64,000 nt of DNA from Roseivirga thermotolerans (GTDB taxonomy: Bacteria > Bacteroidota > Bacteroidia > Cytophagales > Cyclobacteriaceae): the NCBI RefSeq assembly GCF_014653175.1, contig NZ_BNAG01000003.1, positions 558,001 through 622,000 on the forward strand, read 5' to 3'. Shown here piece after piece: positions 26,141 through 34,457 of this stretch. The first letter of the stretch is position 1. Each line of letters starts with the position of its first letter. The translations under genes and the position numbers were made by a program. The notes under the pieces were generated by a model, which saw only the letters and a list, made by a program, of their open reading frames with translations, had not been told where the DNA came from and made no database searches.

Positions 26141-26794
26141 CTACATAGGTACAGGTACTACCAGATTTACTTGAACAGTGCCACCTCTTTCAGACCGTTG
26201 AACATTGCAAATTCGTTCGGTTTGAGCCGGTCCCAAGGGGAGTGAAGGGCAAGGCTTGGCACCCACTAAGCGAATACAGTCAGTACAGTTTACCGGGTAA
26301 ACTCCGGGGTTACCGGAATTTTCCTGCAAGCCTCTGTTGTAAATAGTGGTGATGGGCGTGTTGTCTGAGCCATAGGCCCACCCGGCATCGGCATCCACTT
26401 TCATTTCAATAAAGCAATTTACTCCGTTCACACAGCTAATGTCTATGGCCTCAGCACAAGGAATGTTGGGGTTCAGTGTAAATTCTGCAATGTTAGTGCC
26501 CGTTTCTCCATGATGAAAACCGGCATCGGGCACAGGGCATTGAGGTTCTATGTAGAAACCGATGTTTCCGCTAAAGCATTTGCCTTTGGGGTCAAAGTTT
26601 TGAGTGGCCTTTGAGTCTAAGGTAAACTTACCCATGAGTTGGTTTACTTTGGTCAGAAAGGGAAAGTCGCTCAGTCCGCATGGGGTGGGGCAACATTTGT
26701 TTTGGCTGTTTTGAGCAGCAAAAGTTACGTAAACCTCTACGGCTTCATCCGATCCGTTGTATACGGACAATTGTGTGTAATCTGATTTGGTCAT
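26141..26794 (-). CDS. cysteine-rich protein, thaumatin-like pattern
   Basis: A 217-residue protein with twelve cysteines and no signal peptide. Segments such as NIAEFTLNPN and AIDISCVNGVN match the AEFTL...DxSxVxGxN core of thaumatin-like proteins. The cysteine pairs (NKCCPTPCGL, NCTDCIRL, KPCPS, RICNVQR) are placed as if for disulfides, odd for a protein with no export signal. It may be secreted by another route or may bind metal. The C-terminus is a beta strand (GGTVQVNLVVPV). Function unknown; thaumatin folds occur in plant defence proteins and a few bacterial secreted proteins. Confidence 0.7.
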   Translation of the reverse strand: MTKSDYTQLSVYNGSDEAVEVYVTFAAQNSQNKCCPTPCGLSDFPFLTKVNQLMGKFTLDSKATQNFDPKGKCFSGNIGFYIEPQCPVPDAGFHHGETGTNIAEFTLNPNIPCAEAIDISCVNGVNCFIEMKVDADAGWAYGSDNTPITTIYNRGLQENSGNPGVYPVNCTDCIRLVGAKPCPSLPLGPAQTERICNVQRSERGGTVQVNLVVPVPM

Positions 26795-26981
26795 GATATG
26801 TGAGTTAAGTGTTAAGTAAGATTAGTGACAATAGGCGGTGTTTAAAACCGTAGAACTACTGGGTTTTAAAAACGCGTATAATTCAAAGAAGTAAGTCAGT
26901 GCCTATAGCTGTGGAAAAAAAGGCTCTGCTCGATCCAACTTTTGGCCCCTTTTGCGTTACCTGTTATAAAAACACAAGCAT

Positions 26982-27686
26982 ATGAGAAATCTCTACTTTA
27001 TGGTACTGGGTCTGTTCTTGTTTAGCTGTTCTTCACAGGCCCAGGTTCTTCAAAAAGCCAAAGGACTACTGGGAGGCGATGCGGCTTTTACCAAAGAAGA
27101 AGCTGCCAACGCACTCAAGCAGGCTTTGGAGCAAGGCACCACAAAAGGGGTGGACTTGCTCTCGCAGATGGATGGGTATTTCAAAAATCCTGAGATTAAA
27201 ATTCCGCTGCCTCCCGAAGCGCAGAGCGTTGAGCAAAAATTACGTTCAATGGGATTGGAAAAACAGGTAGACCAAGCGGTGGAATCGCTAAACAGAGCGG
27301 CAGAAGACGCGGCCTCGGAAGCCAAGAATATTTTCATTGCGGCCATTAAGGCACTTACAATTCAAGATGCCATCAATATAGTAAAAGGCGAAAAGGATGC
27401 GGCTACACGTTTTCTGGAGCGTGAAACTTCGGCCGAACTCACGCGAAAATTTAGCCCCATTATAGAGAACAGTCTGAACAAAGTAAATGCCACGAGGCAC
27501 TGGGAAGATGTGTTTAATACGTACAACAAACTACCCCTGGTGAAAAAAGTAGAGACTGATTTAACAGCCTATGTGACACAAAAAGCCATAGACGGACTCT
27601 TTGTAATGATAGCTAAAGAGGAATTGAACATTCGACAAAATCCGGGAGCCAGAACTACAGAGTTGCTAAAGAAGGTGTTTAAGTAG
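26982..27686 (+). CDS. DUF4197 domain lipoprotein
   Basis: A 234-residue predicted lipoprotein: signal MRNLYFMVLGLFLFSC with Cys16 in a lipobox (LFSC). The mature protein matches DUF4197 along most of its length: EEAANALKQALEQGTTKGVD, MDGYFKNPEIKIPLPPEAQS, a long helical middle, RFLERETSAELTRKFSPIIE, and the closing KAIDGLFVMIAKEELNIRQN with NPGARTTELLKKVF. The family is widespread but has no defined function. It is transcribed alone, opposite to both neighbours, and directly precedes the tandem repeat array. Confidence 0.9.
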   Translation: MRNLYFMVLGLFLFSCSSQAQVLQKAKGLLGGDAAFTKEEAANALKQALEQGTTKGVDLLSQMDGYFKNPEIKIPLPPEAQSVEQKLRSMGLEKQVDQAVESLNRAAEDAASEAKNIFIAAIKALTIQDAINIVKGEKDAATRFLERETSAELTRKFSPIIENSLNKVNATRHWEDVFNTYNKLPLVKKVETDLTAYVTQKAIDGLFVMIAKEELNIRQNPGARTTELLKKVFK

Positions 27687-27706
27687 CGGTTAGTCTAACT
27701 AACCTC

Positions 27707-28266
27707 GCAACACCCTGAGTGTCTCCTGAAAGGGTCACTGAGCACCAGCGTATAGCACATCAGAGTCCTCTAGCGAGAGACTCTGATGGTGGTTAGGTTT
27801 TATGAAAACGGGTACTTCAAAGGCCAGCCTCTACTACTCGCCCTCTTTTTACCCTGAGCAAAGCGAAGGGCCTGTCAAGTACCTATGCCACCTGAACATT
27901 CCCTAAATAGGCCCAATGCTCTTGCTTTAACCGCAGCATTGCAGCACCCTCAGTGTCTCCTGCAAGGGACACTGAGCACCAACGTATAGCACATCAGAGT
28001 CCTCTAGCGAGAGACTCTGATGGTGGTTAGGTTCTATGAAAACGGGTACCTCAAAGGCCAGCCTCTACTACTGGCCCTCTTTTTTACCCTGAGCAAAGCG
28101 AAGGGCCTGTCAAGTACCTATGCCACCTGAACATTCTCTAAATAGGCCCAATGCTCTTGCTTTAACCGCAGCATTGCAGCACCCTGAGTGTCTCCTGAAA
28201 GGGGCACTGAGCACCAGCCTATAGCACATCAGAGTCCTCTAGCGAGAGACTCTGATGGAGGTTAGA
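27707..28266 (+). repeat. tandem composite palindromic repeat, 2.4 copies of a 234-235 base unit
   Basis: Units begin at 27707, 27941 and 28176 (GCAACACCCT, GCAGCACCCT, GCAGCACCCT); the third is cut off after the CAGAGTC hairpin. Each full unit holds three hairpins: CAGTGTC...GACACTG (best in unit 2), CAGAGTC...GACTCTG with an AGCG loop, and CCCTGAGCAAAGCGAAGGG. Between them are constant stretches (GGTTAGGTT, TATGAAAACGGGTAC, GCCACCTGAACATT). Units 1 and 2 differ by few substitutions, so the duplication is recent. It fills most of the 722-base gap between the DUF4197 gene and the 550-residue gene; no open frame here is credible. Confidence 0.88.
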
Positions 28267-28286
28267 GAATTAGGTTAATTGGAAGG

Positions 28287-28314
28287 GTTCAAGGTTCAAT
28301 GTTTAAAGTTTAAG
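28287..28314 (+). repeat. four tandem heptamers of the GTTCAAG type
   Basis: GTTCAAG GTTCAAT GTTTAAA GTTTAAG run without gaps just after the palindromic repeat array. A related GACTTTGAACTTTAAAC stretch lies near 19229 next to leuS. This type of low-complexity heptamer is common in Bacteroidota intergenic DNA. Confidence 0.5.
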
Positions 28315-28408
28315 GTATTGACAAACTGGATCTTAAGGTTTTATCCTGAGGGAGTTTATAAGCGTAAAAGGCGAGATAAACGACCTCTTTTTTTGTATCG
28401 GTCTGATA

Positions 28409-30061
28409 TTAACTTTGCTTTGTAAGCGTTAGAGATGGCTGCATAAAATCGGCTTTGTAAAATGTAGGAGCAATTTGTACAACAGGGCAATTTGATGAAC
28501 CATTATTGTTGCTATAGCCAATCGCAATATTGGTTATTATGCCATTGTCATTGTTTACAGTGGTTCCTTCTAAACTAAACTTTCCTGCGGGGCTTAGTGC
28601 AGTAAAATAGCTAAGAGGAAAGCCTTCTTTGTCTCCAGCAGGTTGAATATAGTCTCCATTATTAAGGAGAGAAACGGTATAGCTTTGGTCTGCAGCTAGG
28701 GTTTCTCCAAGGTCTATTTCTCCAAACTGAACGGAAACCACCATATCATACTCTCCTGGTGATTTAGTACTGGCCAAAACTTCGAGTTTGAAACCGGTAA
28801 CAACTCTCAGGTGGTTGTTAGAGGTGGTGGTCGGAGGAGTAGGGAAGTCACATTGAAAAGTGGTCACATCGAGATAATCTACAGGTACCCATACATTAGT
28901 TACATCTCCAGAAAGTTTATAAAACCAGTCCTGGGGATTATCTAAATCGGCACTTGTAGGAAATGGGTTTGCATCGGGTACAACTTTCATTTTTTGATCG
29001 AGTGTCGCTGTTGTTCCTTGCAAGGCATAAATAGGAGTAAAGCTGTTAATGCTCTGTGATTGCAACCCATGATCAGTGTAATAGTCGGGCATAAAGAAGT
29101 TGATCGAGGTGAAAAACCTGTTGTTACTCAGGCTTATGCCCTTTCCCCAAAAAAAACTCCTCGAAACTATGCCGCTGCTGGTTTGCATTTCCGAAACTAC
29201 CGCAGGTAGGGGATACTGGTCTGTACTTAGCGCGGCCTTAAACATTTGCTCGGCAGGGCTTAGTGGTACGGTACCATTCTGAAAAGATTGTTCCAGGTAG
29301 GCATTGAATACTTCTGGTAGTTTGGTCCATGTTGGAGTACTTGATACAGCCCCAGTTGCAGGCACATGTCCAAAAAGGTCCTTGACATGAAGTGCCCCGT
29401 ACTTTATACCTTTATTCGGAAGGTCTGCAGTCTTTATCAAATGAAGTATCGCTTCGTAAACAAAATTGAGCGCTGCGATGGTTTCATAGATATGCATTAC
29501 AAGTTTTGTCATTGATTCCCATCGAAGGTTTGAGCCCAGCGCTCCTGAAAAATTACCTTTATGAGCATACTTCAAGACCTTATCAAATACTTTAAATCCA
29601 TTCGATTCAGATAGTGTTCCAGCATTTAATGCATTATGTATACTCAAAAAAGCCGTCTGAATTTTGTATAGTGCTCCAGAGCTTGTTTCATTGCCATAGG
29701 CCCAGTGAGTGAATGTACAGTCAGGGCCACTAAATGGACTAATAGTAGGATCAATGCTGTGGGCTAGGTTCTTCTTTTTTTTACTGGCCTGCCGCAGAAT
29801 ATTTAAGGCTTCCTTGACCTGCCCTTTGGCTGTATTTAGAGCATCTTCGAGGATTTTTAGATCTTCCTTGTATTCTTGTTGTAAGGCGAGGTCAATTATT
29901 GTTTTCAATTCCTGGATAATAGCATTGTCTTCGGAATAACGATCTATGCTATGCTTTCCACCGTCTATAGCGTGAATCAGAGAGTCGAGATCGCTGCCGG
30001 CAGTAAAGATTTTGCTAAAGTCATCGGCAAGCTCTACAATATTGGAAAAGTTGAGACTCAT
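28409..30061 (-). CDS. 550-residue protein of unknown function, helical front and beta-rich tail
   Basis: I do not recognise this protein. It has no signal peptide and no clear membrane segment. Residues 1-270 are mainly helical, with a likely coiled coil (about 35-95) that ends in a KKKK patch. From about 280 the composition changes to Ser/Thr/Asn/Gly-rich beta-type sequence (SRSFFWGKGISLSNNRFFTS, WVPVDYLDVTTFQCDFPTPP). The last 150 residues look like a beta-sandwich. A helical bundle followed by beta domains is seen in some pore-forming proteins and in phage or contractile-system parts, but this is only an analogy. It is monocistronic, flanked by the repeat array and a 365-base gap, in the accessory part of the window. 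Confidence 0.75.
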   Translation of the reverse strand: MSLNFSNIVELADDFSKIFTAGSDLDSLIHAIDGGKHSIDRYSEDNAIIQELKTIIDLALQQEYKEDLKILEDALNTAKGQVKEALNILRQASKKKKNLAHSIDPTISPFSGPDCTFTHWAYGNETSSGALYKIQTAFLSIHNALNAGTLSESNGFKVFDKVLKYAHKGNFSGALGSNLRWESMTKLVMHIYETIAALNFVYEAILHLIKTADLPNKGIKYGALHVKDLFGHVPATGAVSSTPTWTKLPEVFNAYLEQSFQNGTVPLSPAEQMFKAALSTDQYPLPAVVSEMQTSSGIVSRSFFWGKGISLSNNRFFTSINFFMPDYYTDHGLQSQSINSFTPIYALQGTTATLDQKMKVVPDANPFPTSADLDNPQDWFYKLSGDVTNVWVPVDYLDVTTFQCDFPTPPTTTSNNHLRVVTGFKLEVLASTKSPGEYDMVVSVQFGEIDLGETLAADQSYTVSLLNNGDYIQPAGDKEGFPLSYFTALSPAGKFSLEGTTVNNDNGIITNIAIGYSNNNGSSNCPVVQIAPTFYKADFMQPSLTLTKQS

Positions 30062-30426
30062 TATTTCAAGTAATTTGGTTGAGGAGAAAGTTGAGGAAAA
30101 AAGTAGATGTAAAAAACCGTAGTAATACCTGATTTTTAGCTACGCAAAATCGGGTTCAATACTAAATGGTCAATTCTGAGGATTAAAAAAGTATTACAGA
30201 GTCTAGGTGTCTGTATAAGTTACATGGCTGGGCCCTTCCCTACATACGTGTTGGGAGTTAAGCTGTTTTAACGATACAAAGGCAGTCTCAGAAACCAAAT
30301 AATCAACGACTTTGGATATTTTGGAGGTAACCGCTCGCCATTTTAATTAAATGAAGACCAGTAGATAAATACCTGATGTATAGCCAATGATTTATTGAAA
30401 TAGAGACCGCCTCGCTACTTAATCTG
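30062..30426. other. 365-base intergenic region with no gene
   Basis: Lies between the 550-residue gene and the peroxiredoxin gene, both on the minus strand. It contains an imperfect inverted repeat, CCTGATTTT/AAAATCGGG (about 30130-30157), in the upstream region of the 550-residue gene. No perfect TAnnTTTG promoter and no open frame of note were found. Confidence 0.5.
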
Positions 30427-31062
30427 CTACTTATTCGGCTGAGGAGTGGTTCTGAGGTATGGTTTAATTACCTTATGACCTTTGGGAAATTTGGCTGGAA
30501 TATCTTCCGTTGCAATGGCGGGCGAAACCACTACATCATCTCCCTCTTTCCAATCGGCCGGTGTAGCTATGCTATAGTTGGCCGTAAGCTGTAAGGAATC
30601 GATTACCCGCAGAATTTCTTGGAAATTGCGTCCGGTAGAGGCCGGGTAAGTGAGTGTGAGCTTCACTTTTTTATCCGGGCCAATCACAAAAACCGACCGA
30701 ACGGTTAGGGTATCGTTGGCATTCGGATGAATCATATCATACAAGGTTGCTACTTTTCTGTCTTCATCGGCTATTATCGGAAAGTTCACCGTAGTGTTTT
30801 GCGTTTCGTTTATGTCTTGCATCCAGCCTTTGTGCGACTCAAGTCCGTCTACCGAAACGGCCAGCACCTTTACATTTCGCTTTTCAAACTCGCTTTTCAA
30901 TTGAGCCGTGCGTCCTAATTCGGTAGTGCATACCGGAGTATAGTCTGCAGGGTGAGAGAATAATAAACCCCAGCTATCTCCCAACCATTCATGAAAATTA
31001 ATTGGCCCCTCAGTGGTTTGAGCACTAAAATCAGGGGCAATGTCACCTAGTCTAATTGCCAT
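30427..31062 (-). CDS. 1-Cys peroxiredoxin (Prx6 type)
   Basis: Reduces hydrogen or organic peroxides in the cytoplasm. The ATG at 31062 gives the family N-terminus MAIRLGDIAPDFSAQTTEG; an in-frame ATG 45 bases upstream would add a non-conserved tail. The resulting 211-residue protein has the peroxidatic site HPADYTPVCTTELG (Cys45) and no other cysteine, so it is of the 1-Cys kind, which needs an external thiol. The C-terminal dimer region (ADWKEGDDVVVSPAI, PKGHKVIKPYLR) is typical of Prx6. Monocistronic. Confidence 0.92.
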   Translation of the reverse strand: MAIRLGDIAPDFSAQTTEGPINFHEWLGDSWGLLFSHPADYTPVCTTELGRTAQLKSEFEKRNVKVLAVSVDGLESHKGWMQDINETQNTTVNFPIIADEDRKVATLYDMIHPNANDTLTVRSVFVIGPDKKVKLTLTYPASTGRNFQEILRVIDSLQLTANYSIATPADWKEGDDVVVSPAIATEDIPAKFPKGHKVIKPYLRTTPQPNK

Positions 31063-31307
31063 AATTTTTAGTTTTAAGTTTAGTTGTGAACGTAGTGTTG
31101 AATACAAAGTTCAAAAAGTCTATAGAAATTGTAGGGTTATTTAGAAAAAACTTAGATGACTCCTCACTATTGGGCAAAAGTGACCATAATTTTCCACTAC
31201 AGGCAGTACGCCCTCAGCACCTGAGTGGTCGTTGATGAACGGGGGCAATGAAGACAACGATAAGAAGGCTTCTTGTCTAATACTCATTGAGTAAGCTCAT
31301 GTATACC

Positions 31308-31688
31308 TTACATGAAAGTGAAGTTGTAGTTGGCTATGAAATTCCAGACTACCACTACGGCAATGGCAATAAGCTTGGCCCAGTAGAAATTAAGTCCCTT
31401 TTTATTGATGAGCAGATAAATGATGAGAGTATTAATACCCAGGCCAATAATGGCAAATCCCAGATACTTGGAGTATTGCAGCCACTCCTCGGGGTTGGAG
31501 TCGTGAAATGTCCAGGTTTTGTTAAGAAAAAAATTGAAGGTGGCGGCAAGCAGAAAGCCAAGTCCGTTGGCTACATACTTGTTCACCTTTATTTTTTCTT
31601 TTCCCAGATATGTTATTCCATAATCTATGCCCATTCCGGTGAGTCCAACCAGGCAAAATCTGATGAATTTGATGATTACTTCAGTCAT
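31308..31688 (-). CDS. GtrA family membrane protein
   Basis: A 126-residue protein with four predicted transmembrane helices (about residues 7-27, 38-56, 72-92, 98-120) and the GtrA signatures FIRFCLVGLTGMGIDYG and FFLNKTWTF, ending in NFIANYNFTFM. GtrA proteins are thought to flip or bind polyprenyl-linked sugars for surface glycan decoration. The gene is divergent from the GT39 glycosyltransferase, which fits a shared role in envelope glycosylation. The longer plus-strand frame at 31287-31691 lies antisense and is not used. Confidence 0.88.
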   Translation of the reverse strand: MTEVIIKFIRFCLVGLTGMGIDYGITYLGKEKIKVNKYVANGLGFLLAATFNFFLNKTWTFHDSNPEEWLQYSKYLGFAIIGLGINTLIIYLLINKKGLNFYWAKLIAIAVVVVWNFIANYNFTFM

Positions 31689-31746
31689 TGATTTGTTGTG
31701 GGCGAAACCACAAATATGCAGAACATTTAAGTTTCTTGAAAAGGCT

Positions 31747-31754
31747 TACTTTTG
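31747..31754 (+). promoter_or_regulatory. candidate -7 box for the GT39 gene
   Basis: TACTTTTG fits TAnnTTTG exactly and ends 19 bases before the ATG at 31774. No clear TTTG at -33; only a TTTA at a spacing of 17. Partial match. Confidence 0.4.
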
Positions 31755-31773
31755 TGCTTTCTAATTTCCTTAG

Positions 31774-33480
31774 ATGACTACTAGCACCTTATCTCGAAGT
31801 ACGGACACTAAGCCGGTTTTCGCGGTTTTTCTGATTATATGGTTTATTGTTGGGCTTATTCAAAACTACTTTACTGAGGTGAGCGGAGAGGAAGCCTATT
31901 ACTGGTTGTTCTCTCAATATCTTGACTGGGGCTATCTGGATCATCCTCCAATGGTTGGTGTTTTAAGCTATATGGGCTACACCCTCATTCCAAATGCCCT
32001 GGGGTTAAGGCTCTGGTTTTTAATCGCTAACATGCTCACTTTGGTGGTTATTCGTAAAACCTTGGCTAAGAAAGACGATCCGTTGTTTGTTTGGATTGCC
32101 CTTTCGGCTGTGGCTGTCCATGCGGGTGCTTTTTTGGTAAAAACAGATGTGCCCTTAATTCTGTTCGAAGCATTATTTCTGTATTTCTACAAACAGTATT
32201 TGGAAGACGACAACTGGAAGGTTTCGGTGTTGTTGGCGTTATCTATTGCTCTTATTATGCTGAGCAAACACCATGGTTTCCTGATTGTCATATTCACGGT
32301 GCTTTCTAACCTTAAGTTGGTTCTGCGTAAATCTTTCTGGCTGGTGGTATTGGCCACTGTGGTATTTATGATACCCCACACCATTTGGCAGTTTAATCAC
32401 GATTTTGCCACCATCAAGTTCCATTTGTACAACCGAATAGACATGGGCTTTAGTTGGGAATCGCTGGCTTATTATGTCGGTATTCAACCGGTGGTATTTG
32501 GCCCGTTTTGTGGGGTTTTGCTCATTGCAGGGGCTTTCTTGAACAGGCATAGTTCCGATTTTAACCGGGCCCTTCGCTTTTGCCTGGTGGGAGTATTCGT
32601 CTTCTTCTTTATTTCCACTCTCAAGGTAGAGTTTCATAAACACTGGACGAGCATAATGATGATGCCGCTGGTGCTTCTGGCTCATGAGTACATAGCCGAT
32701 CATGAACGCATGAGACGATGGATGAAGCGTATTGCGGTGGCTACTCTAGTGCTGATTGTACCCTTAAGAATATATCTGATGTATGATTTCCTACCCAAAT
32801 CGTGGACTGAAGGGTGGGACGTGTTGCATAATTGGGATACCTGGGCCGAAGAGGTGAACGAGCTGAGCAACGGCCTGCCTATTATGTTCAACAATCACTA
32901 CGAGAGAGCCTCTCGTTACGCCTATCTTACTGGAGACATTGTGCACTGTTATAACACCTTTGATTACCGGGAAACCCAGCACGACCTTTTGTCATTGGAG
33001 GAGCAACTACAAGGAAAAACAGTGTTTCAGATAAACCGTTATCGCGATACGGTAAACTACAAAGACTATTACACGCAAATTGGGAAGGGCATACATTATC
33101 GGGTGGTAGAAAACTTCAGGAGTTTTAGAAAGGTAGCTGTAGAACTGATTGATGAGGAGCAAGTAAATGACCTTAAGAAAGGAAATGTGATGGTAACCTT
33201 GCGACTAACCAACCACTATGATTATGCAGTCAATTTTAGCGATGCAGGTGAGCATAGAGTTGTACTCAATGCCCATTATTTAAAGGGCTTGCAGCCCGTA
33301 GGAATACAGGAGTTGAAAGAACTGAGTGGAGAAATAGCTCCGGGAGAAAGCAGGGAAGTTTCAGTATTATTACAGCAGCCGCAGTTGGGAGAGGGTAAGC
33401 ACCACCTTCGCTTTTCAATACAAGTTGAGGGTATAGAGCCTCCCATTAACTCCAAAAAATATGAGCTGGAAATGGACTAA
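31774..33480 (+). CDS. GT39-family membrane glycosyltransferase (ArnT/PMT-like)
   Basis: A 568-residue polytopic protein with about ten hydrophobic segments in its first 340 residues. The first periplasmic loop has the acidic catalytic motif SGEEAYYWLFSQYLDWGYLD followed by HPPMVG, as in GT39/ArnT-type enzymes that use polyprenyl-phosphate sugars as donors. The C-terminal soluble part (about 340-568) ends in a beta-rich domain. The acceptor could be lipid A, a surface glycan or protein. The divergent GtrA gene may supply the lipid-linked donor at the outer leaflet. A long-loop terminator follows directly. Confidence 0.88.
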   Translation: MTTSTLSRSTDTKPVFAVFLIIWFIVGLIQNYFTEVSGEEAYYWLFSQYLDWGYLDHPPMVGVLSYMGYTLIPNALGLRLWFLIANMLTLVVIRKTLAKKDDPLFVWIALSAVAVHAGAFLVKTDVPLILFEALFLYFYKQYLEDDNWKVSVLLALSIALIMLSKHHGFLIVIFTVLSNLKLVLRKSFWLVVLATVVFMIPHTIWQFNHDFATIKFHLYNRIDMGFSWESLAYYVGIQPVVFGPFCGVLLIAGAFLNRHSSDFNRALRFCLVGVFVFFFISTLKVEFHKHWTSIMMMPLVLLAHEYIADHERMRRWMKRIAVATLVLIVPLRIYLMYDFLPKSWTEGWDVLHNWDTWAEEVNELSNGLPIMFNNHYERASRYAYLTGDIVHCYNTFDYRETQHDLLSLEEQLQGKTVFQINRYRDTVNYKDYYTQIGKGIHYRVVENFRSFRKVAVELIDEEQVNDLKKGNVMVTLRLTNHYDYAVNFSDAGEHRVVLNAHYLKGLQPVGIQELKELSGEIAPGESREVSVLLQQPQLGEGKHHLRFSIQVEGIEPPINSKKYELEMD

Positions 33481-33545
33481 ACTCCACTCCATTATGCCGG
33501 CTTTAGCTCAAACACTCTTGCCCGAACCAAGGTGGAGTTTTTTTA
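33479..33545 (+). terminator. long-loop terminator of the GT39 gene
   Basis: AAACTCCAC (33479-33487, overlapping the stop codon) pairs with GTGGAGTTT (33532-33540) and is followed by TTTT. The loop is 44 bases and contains a Bacteroidota-style spacer. Confidence 0.55.
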
Positions 33546-33558
33546 ATGTAAGGCAACA

Positions 33559-33933
33559 CTAGAACCGGTCGGCATCCAGGTCTTTAGGCATTCCGTCTTT
33601 GTCGAACCGGTTGTGGAGCTTACTTTCCGTAATGGCAATAACCATAAGAAAGCCTAGGGTCATCACTCCGGAAGTAATGAGTATTTGCGCTTCCAGGCTG
33701 CTTATTACAAAGTATAGCACAATTTGAATGGCTACGGTAATAATGCCGGCCCAAAGTATGGCCTTGGCACTGAACTGATTGGCAAACTCCCAGGTATGTT
33801 GGGTTTTCATAGAAAATGGTGTACGATAACCTACCCAACGGTTGGGCGACTCCACATTTACGAACTGCATAAGCACTCCCGGCAGCAGGGCCGAGAAGGC
33901 TATAATAGCATGGATAAGCAGGGCTTGGGTCAT
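33559..33933 (-). CDS. SdpI/YhfL-family membrane protein
   Basis: A 124-residue protein with three predicted membrane helices and the SdpI signature NRWVGYRTPFSMKTQHTWEF (about residues 31-50) followed by AN. In Bacillus, SdpI is the immunity and signalling protein against the SdpC toxin; elsewhere the family's role is unknown. It is the last gene of the SPFH operon; its ATG overlaps the zinc-ribbon stop by one base (TAATG), so translation is probably coupled. No SdpC-like toxin gene is seen. Confidence 0.88.
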   Translation of the reverse strand: MTQALLIHAIIAFSALLPGVLMQFVNVESPNRWVGYRTPFSMKTQHTWEFANQFSAKAILWAGIITVAIQIVLYFVISSLEAQILITSGVMTLGFLMVIAITESKLHNRFDKDGMPKDLDADRF

Positions 33934-34145
33934 TAGGTTGTAATTAGGTCTAACAAGTTACTTAATGTACCGGCTTTGTTCATTTTATAAAATTCTGTAT
34001 AGCCGCAGCGAGTACAGTTTATAGCGGCAAACTTTCGGTTTTGAATATCGAAAAAACGGCTCAATCCGCTGCCTGTCATCGCAACAGTATCCGTTTCGAA
34101 CGATCTGTTCCTACACTTGGGACAGCTCCAGTTTTTGTGTTCCAT
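33933..34145 (-). CDS. small zinc-ribbon protein (DUF2082-like)
   Basis: A 70-residue protein with two CxxC pairs: WSCPKCRN near the start and INCTRCGYTEFY in the second half, spaced as a zinc ribbon. The FFDIQNRKFAAINCTRCGY arrangement matches the DUF2082 group of nucleic-acid-binding or regulatory ribbons. It overlaps the Arc-type gene before it and the SdpI gene after it by one base each (TAATG), an arrangement for coupled translation. Partner and role unknown. Confidence 0.82.
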   Translation of the reverse strand: MEHKNWSCPKCRNRSFETDTVAMTGSGLSRFFDIQNRKFAAINCTRCGYTEFYKMNKAGTLSNLLDLITT

Positions 34146-34306
34146 TAGTCTTTCTTTTTAGGTAGTCTCGAAGCTTCCTTCAAGGCTTTGTTTATAATCC
34201 ATTCCATTTGTCCGTTTGTACTACGAAATTCATCGGCCGCCCATTTTTCAACAGCGGCCAGAATTTCAGGATCCATCCTGAGCACAAAAGGTTTCTTCTT
34301 GGCCAT
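34145..34306 (-). CDS. Arc-type ribbon-helix-helix protein
   Basis: A 53-residue protein missed by a 60-codon cut-off. The sequence reads MAKKKPFVLRMDPEILAAVE and then KWAADEFRSTNGQMEWIINK with a basic ALKEASRLPKKKD tail. This is the Arc/MetJ-type RHH layout: a short beta strand (PFVLRM), helix A, turn with STNGQ, helix B. Such proteins bind DNA as dimers and usually repress their own operon; here that would be the SPFH-to-SdpI set. It overlaps the zinc-ribbon gene by one base and follows the DUF4177-like gene after three bases. Confidence 0.82.
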   Translation of the reverse strand: MAKKKPFVLRMDPEILAAVEKWAADEFRSTNGQMEWIINKALKEASRLPKKKD

Positions 34307-34309
34307 AAC

Positions 34310-34453
34310 TTAGTATTTCTCTTTGCCCAAAACCAGGTAAAAGTCGCCCATAGAAGTAACTACCCGCCAGCCAGACATGGCCAACTCGTTCAACCTCTTT
34401 TCGAATTTCTCCAGCTTTTCAAATGGGCCTTTCTGTAAAATTTTATACTGCAT
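34310..34453 (-). CDS. small DUF4177-like protein
   Basis: A 47-residue protein missed by a 60-codon cut-off: MQYKILQKGPFEKLEKFEKR, LNELAMSGWRVVTSMGDFYL, VLGKEKY. The pattern (YKxL, a helix with LNELAxxGWRVV, then a beta strand FYLVLGK) matches the DUF4177 fold, a small domain of unknown function often found as a single protein. It begins four bases after the SPFH stop and is followed after three bases by the Arc-type gene. Confidence 0.78.
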   Translation of the reverse strand: MQYKILQKGPFEKLEKFEKRLNELAMSGWRVVTSMGDFYLVLGKEKY

Positions 34454-34457
34454 AATT

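Noticed and set aside
27707-28266. CRISPR array
   Set aside because: The period is about 234 bases with repeated content throughout and no unique spacers, so this is a long tandem repeat, not a CRISPR array.
31287-31691. 134-codon plus-strand frame covering the GtrA region
   Set aside because: It is antisense to the GtrA gene, has no domain features, and the minus strand gives a full GtrA protein.
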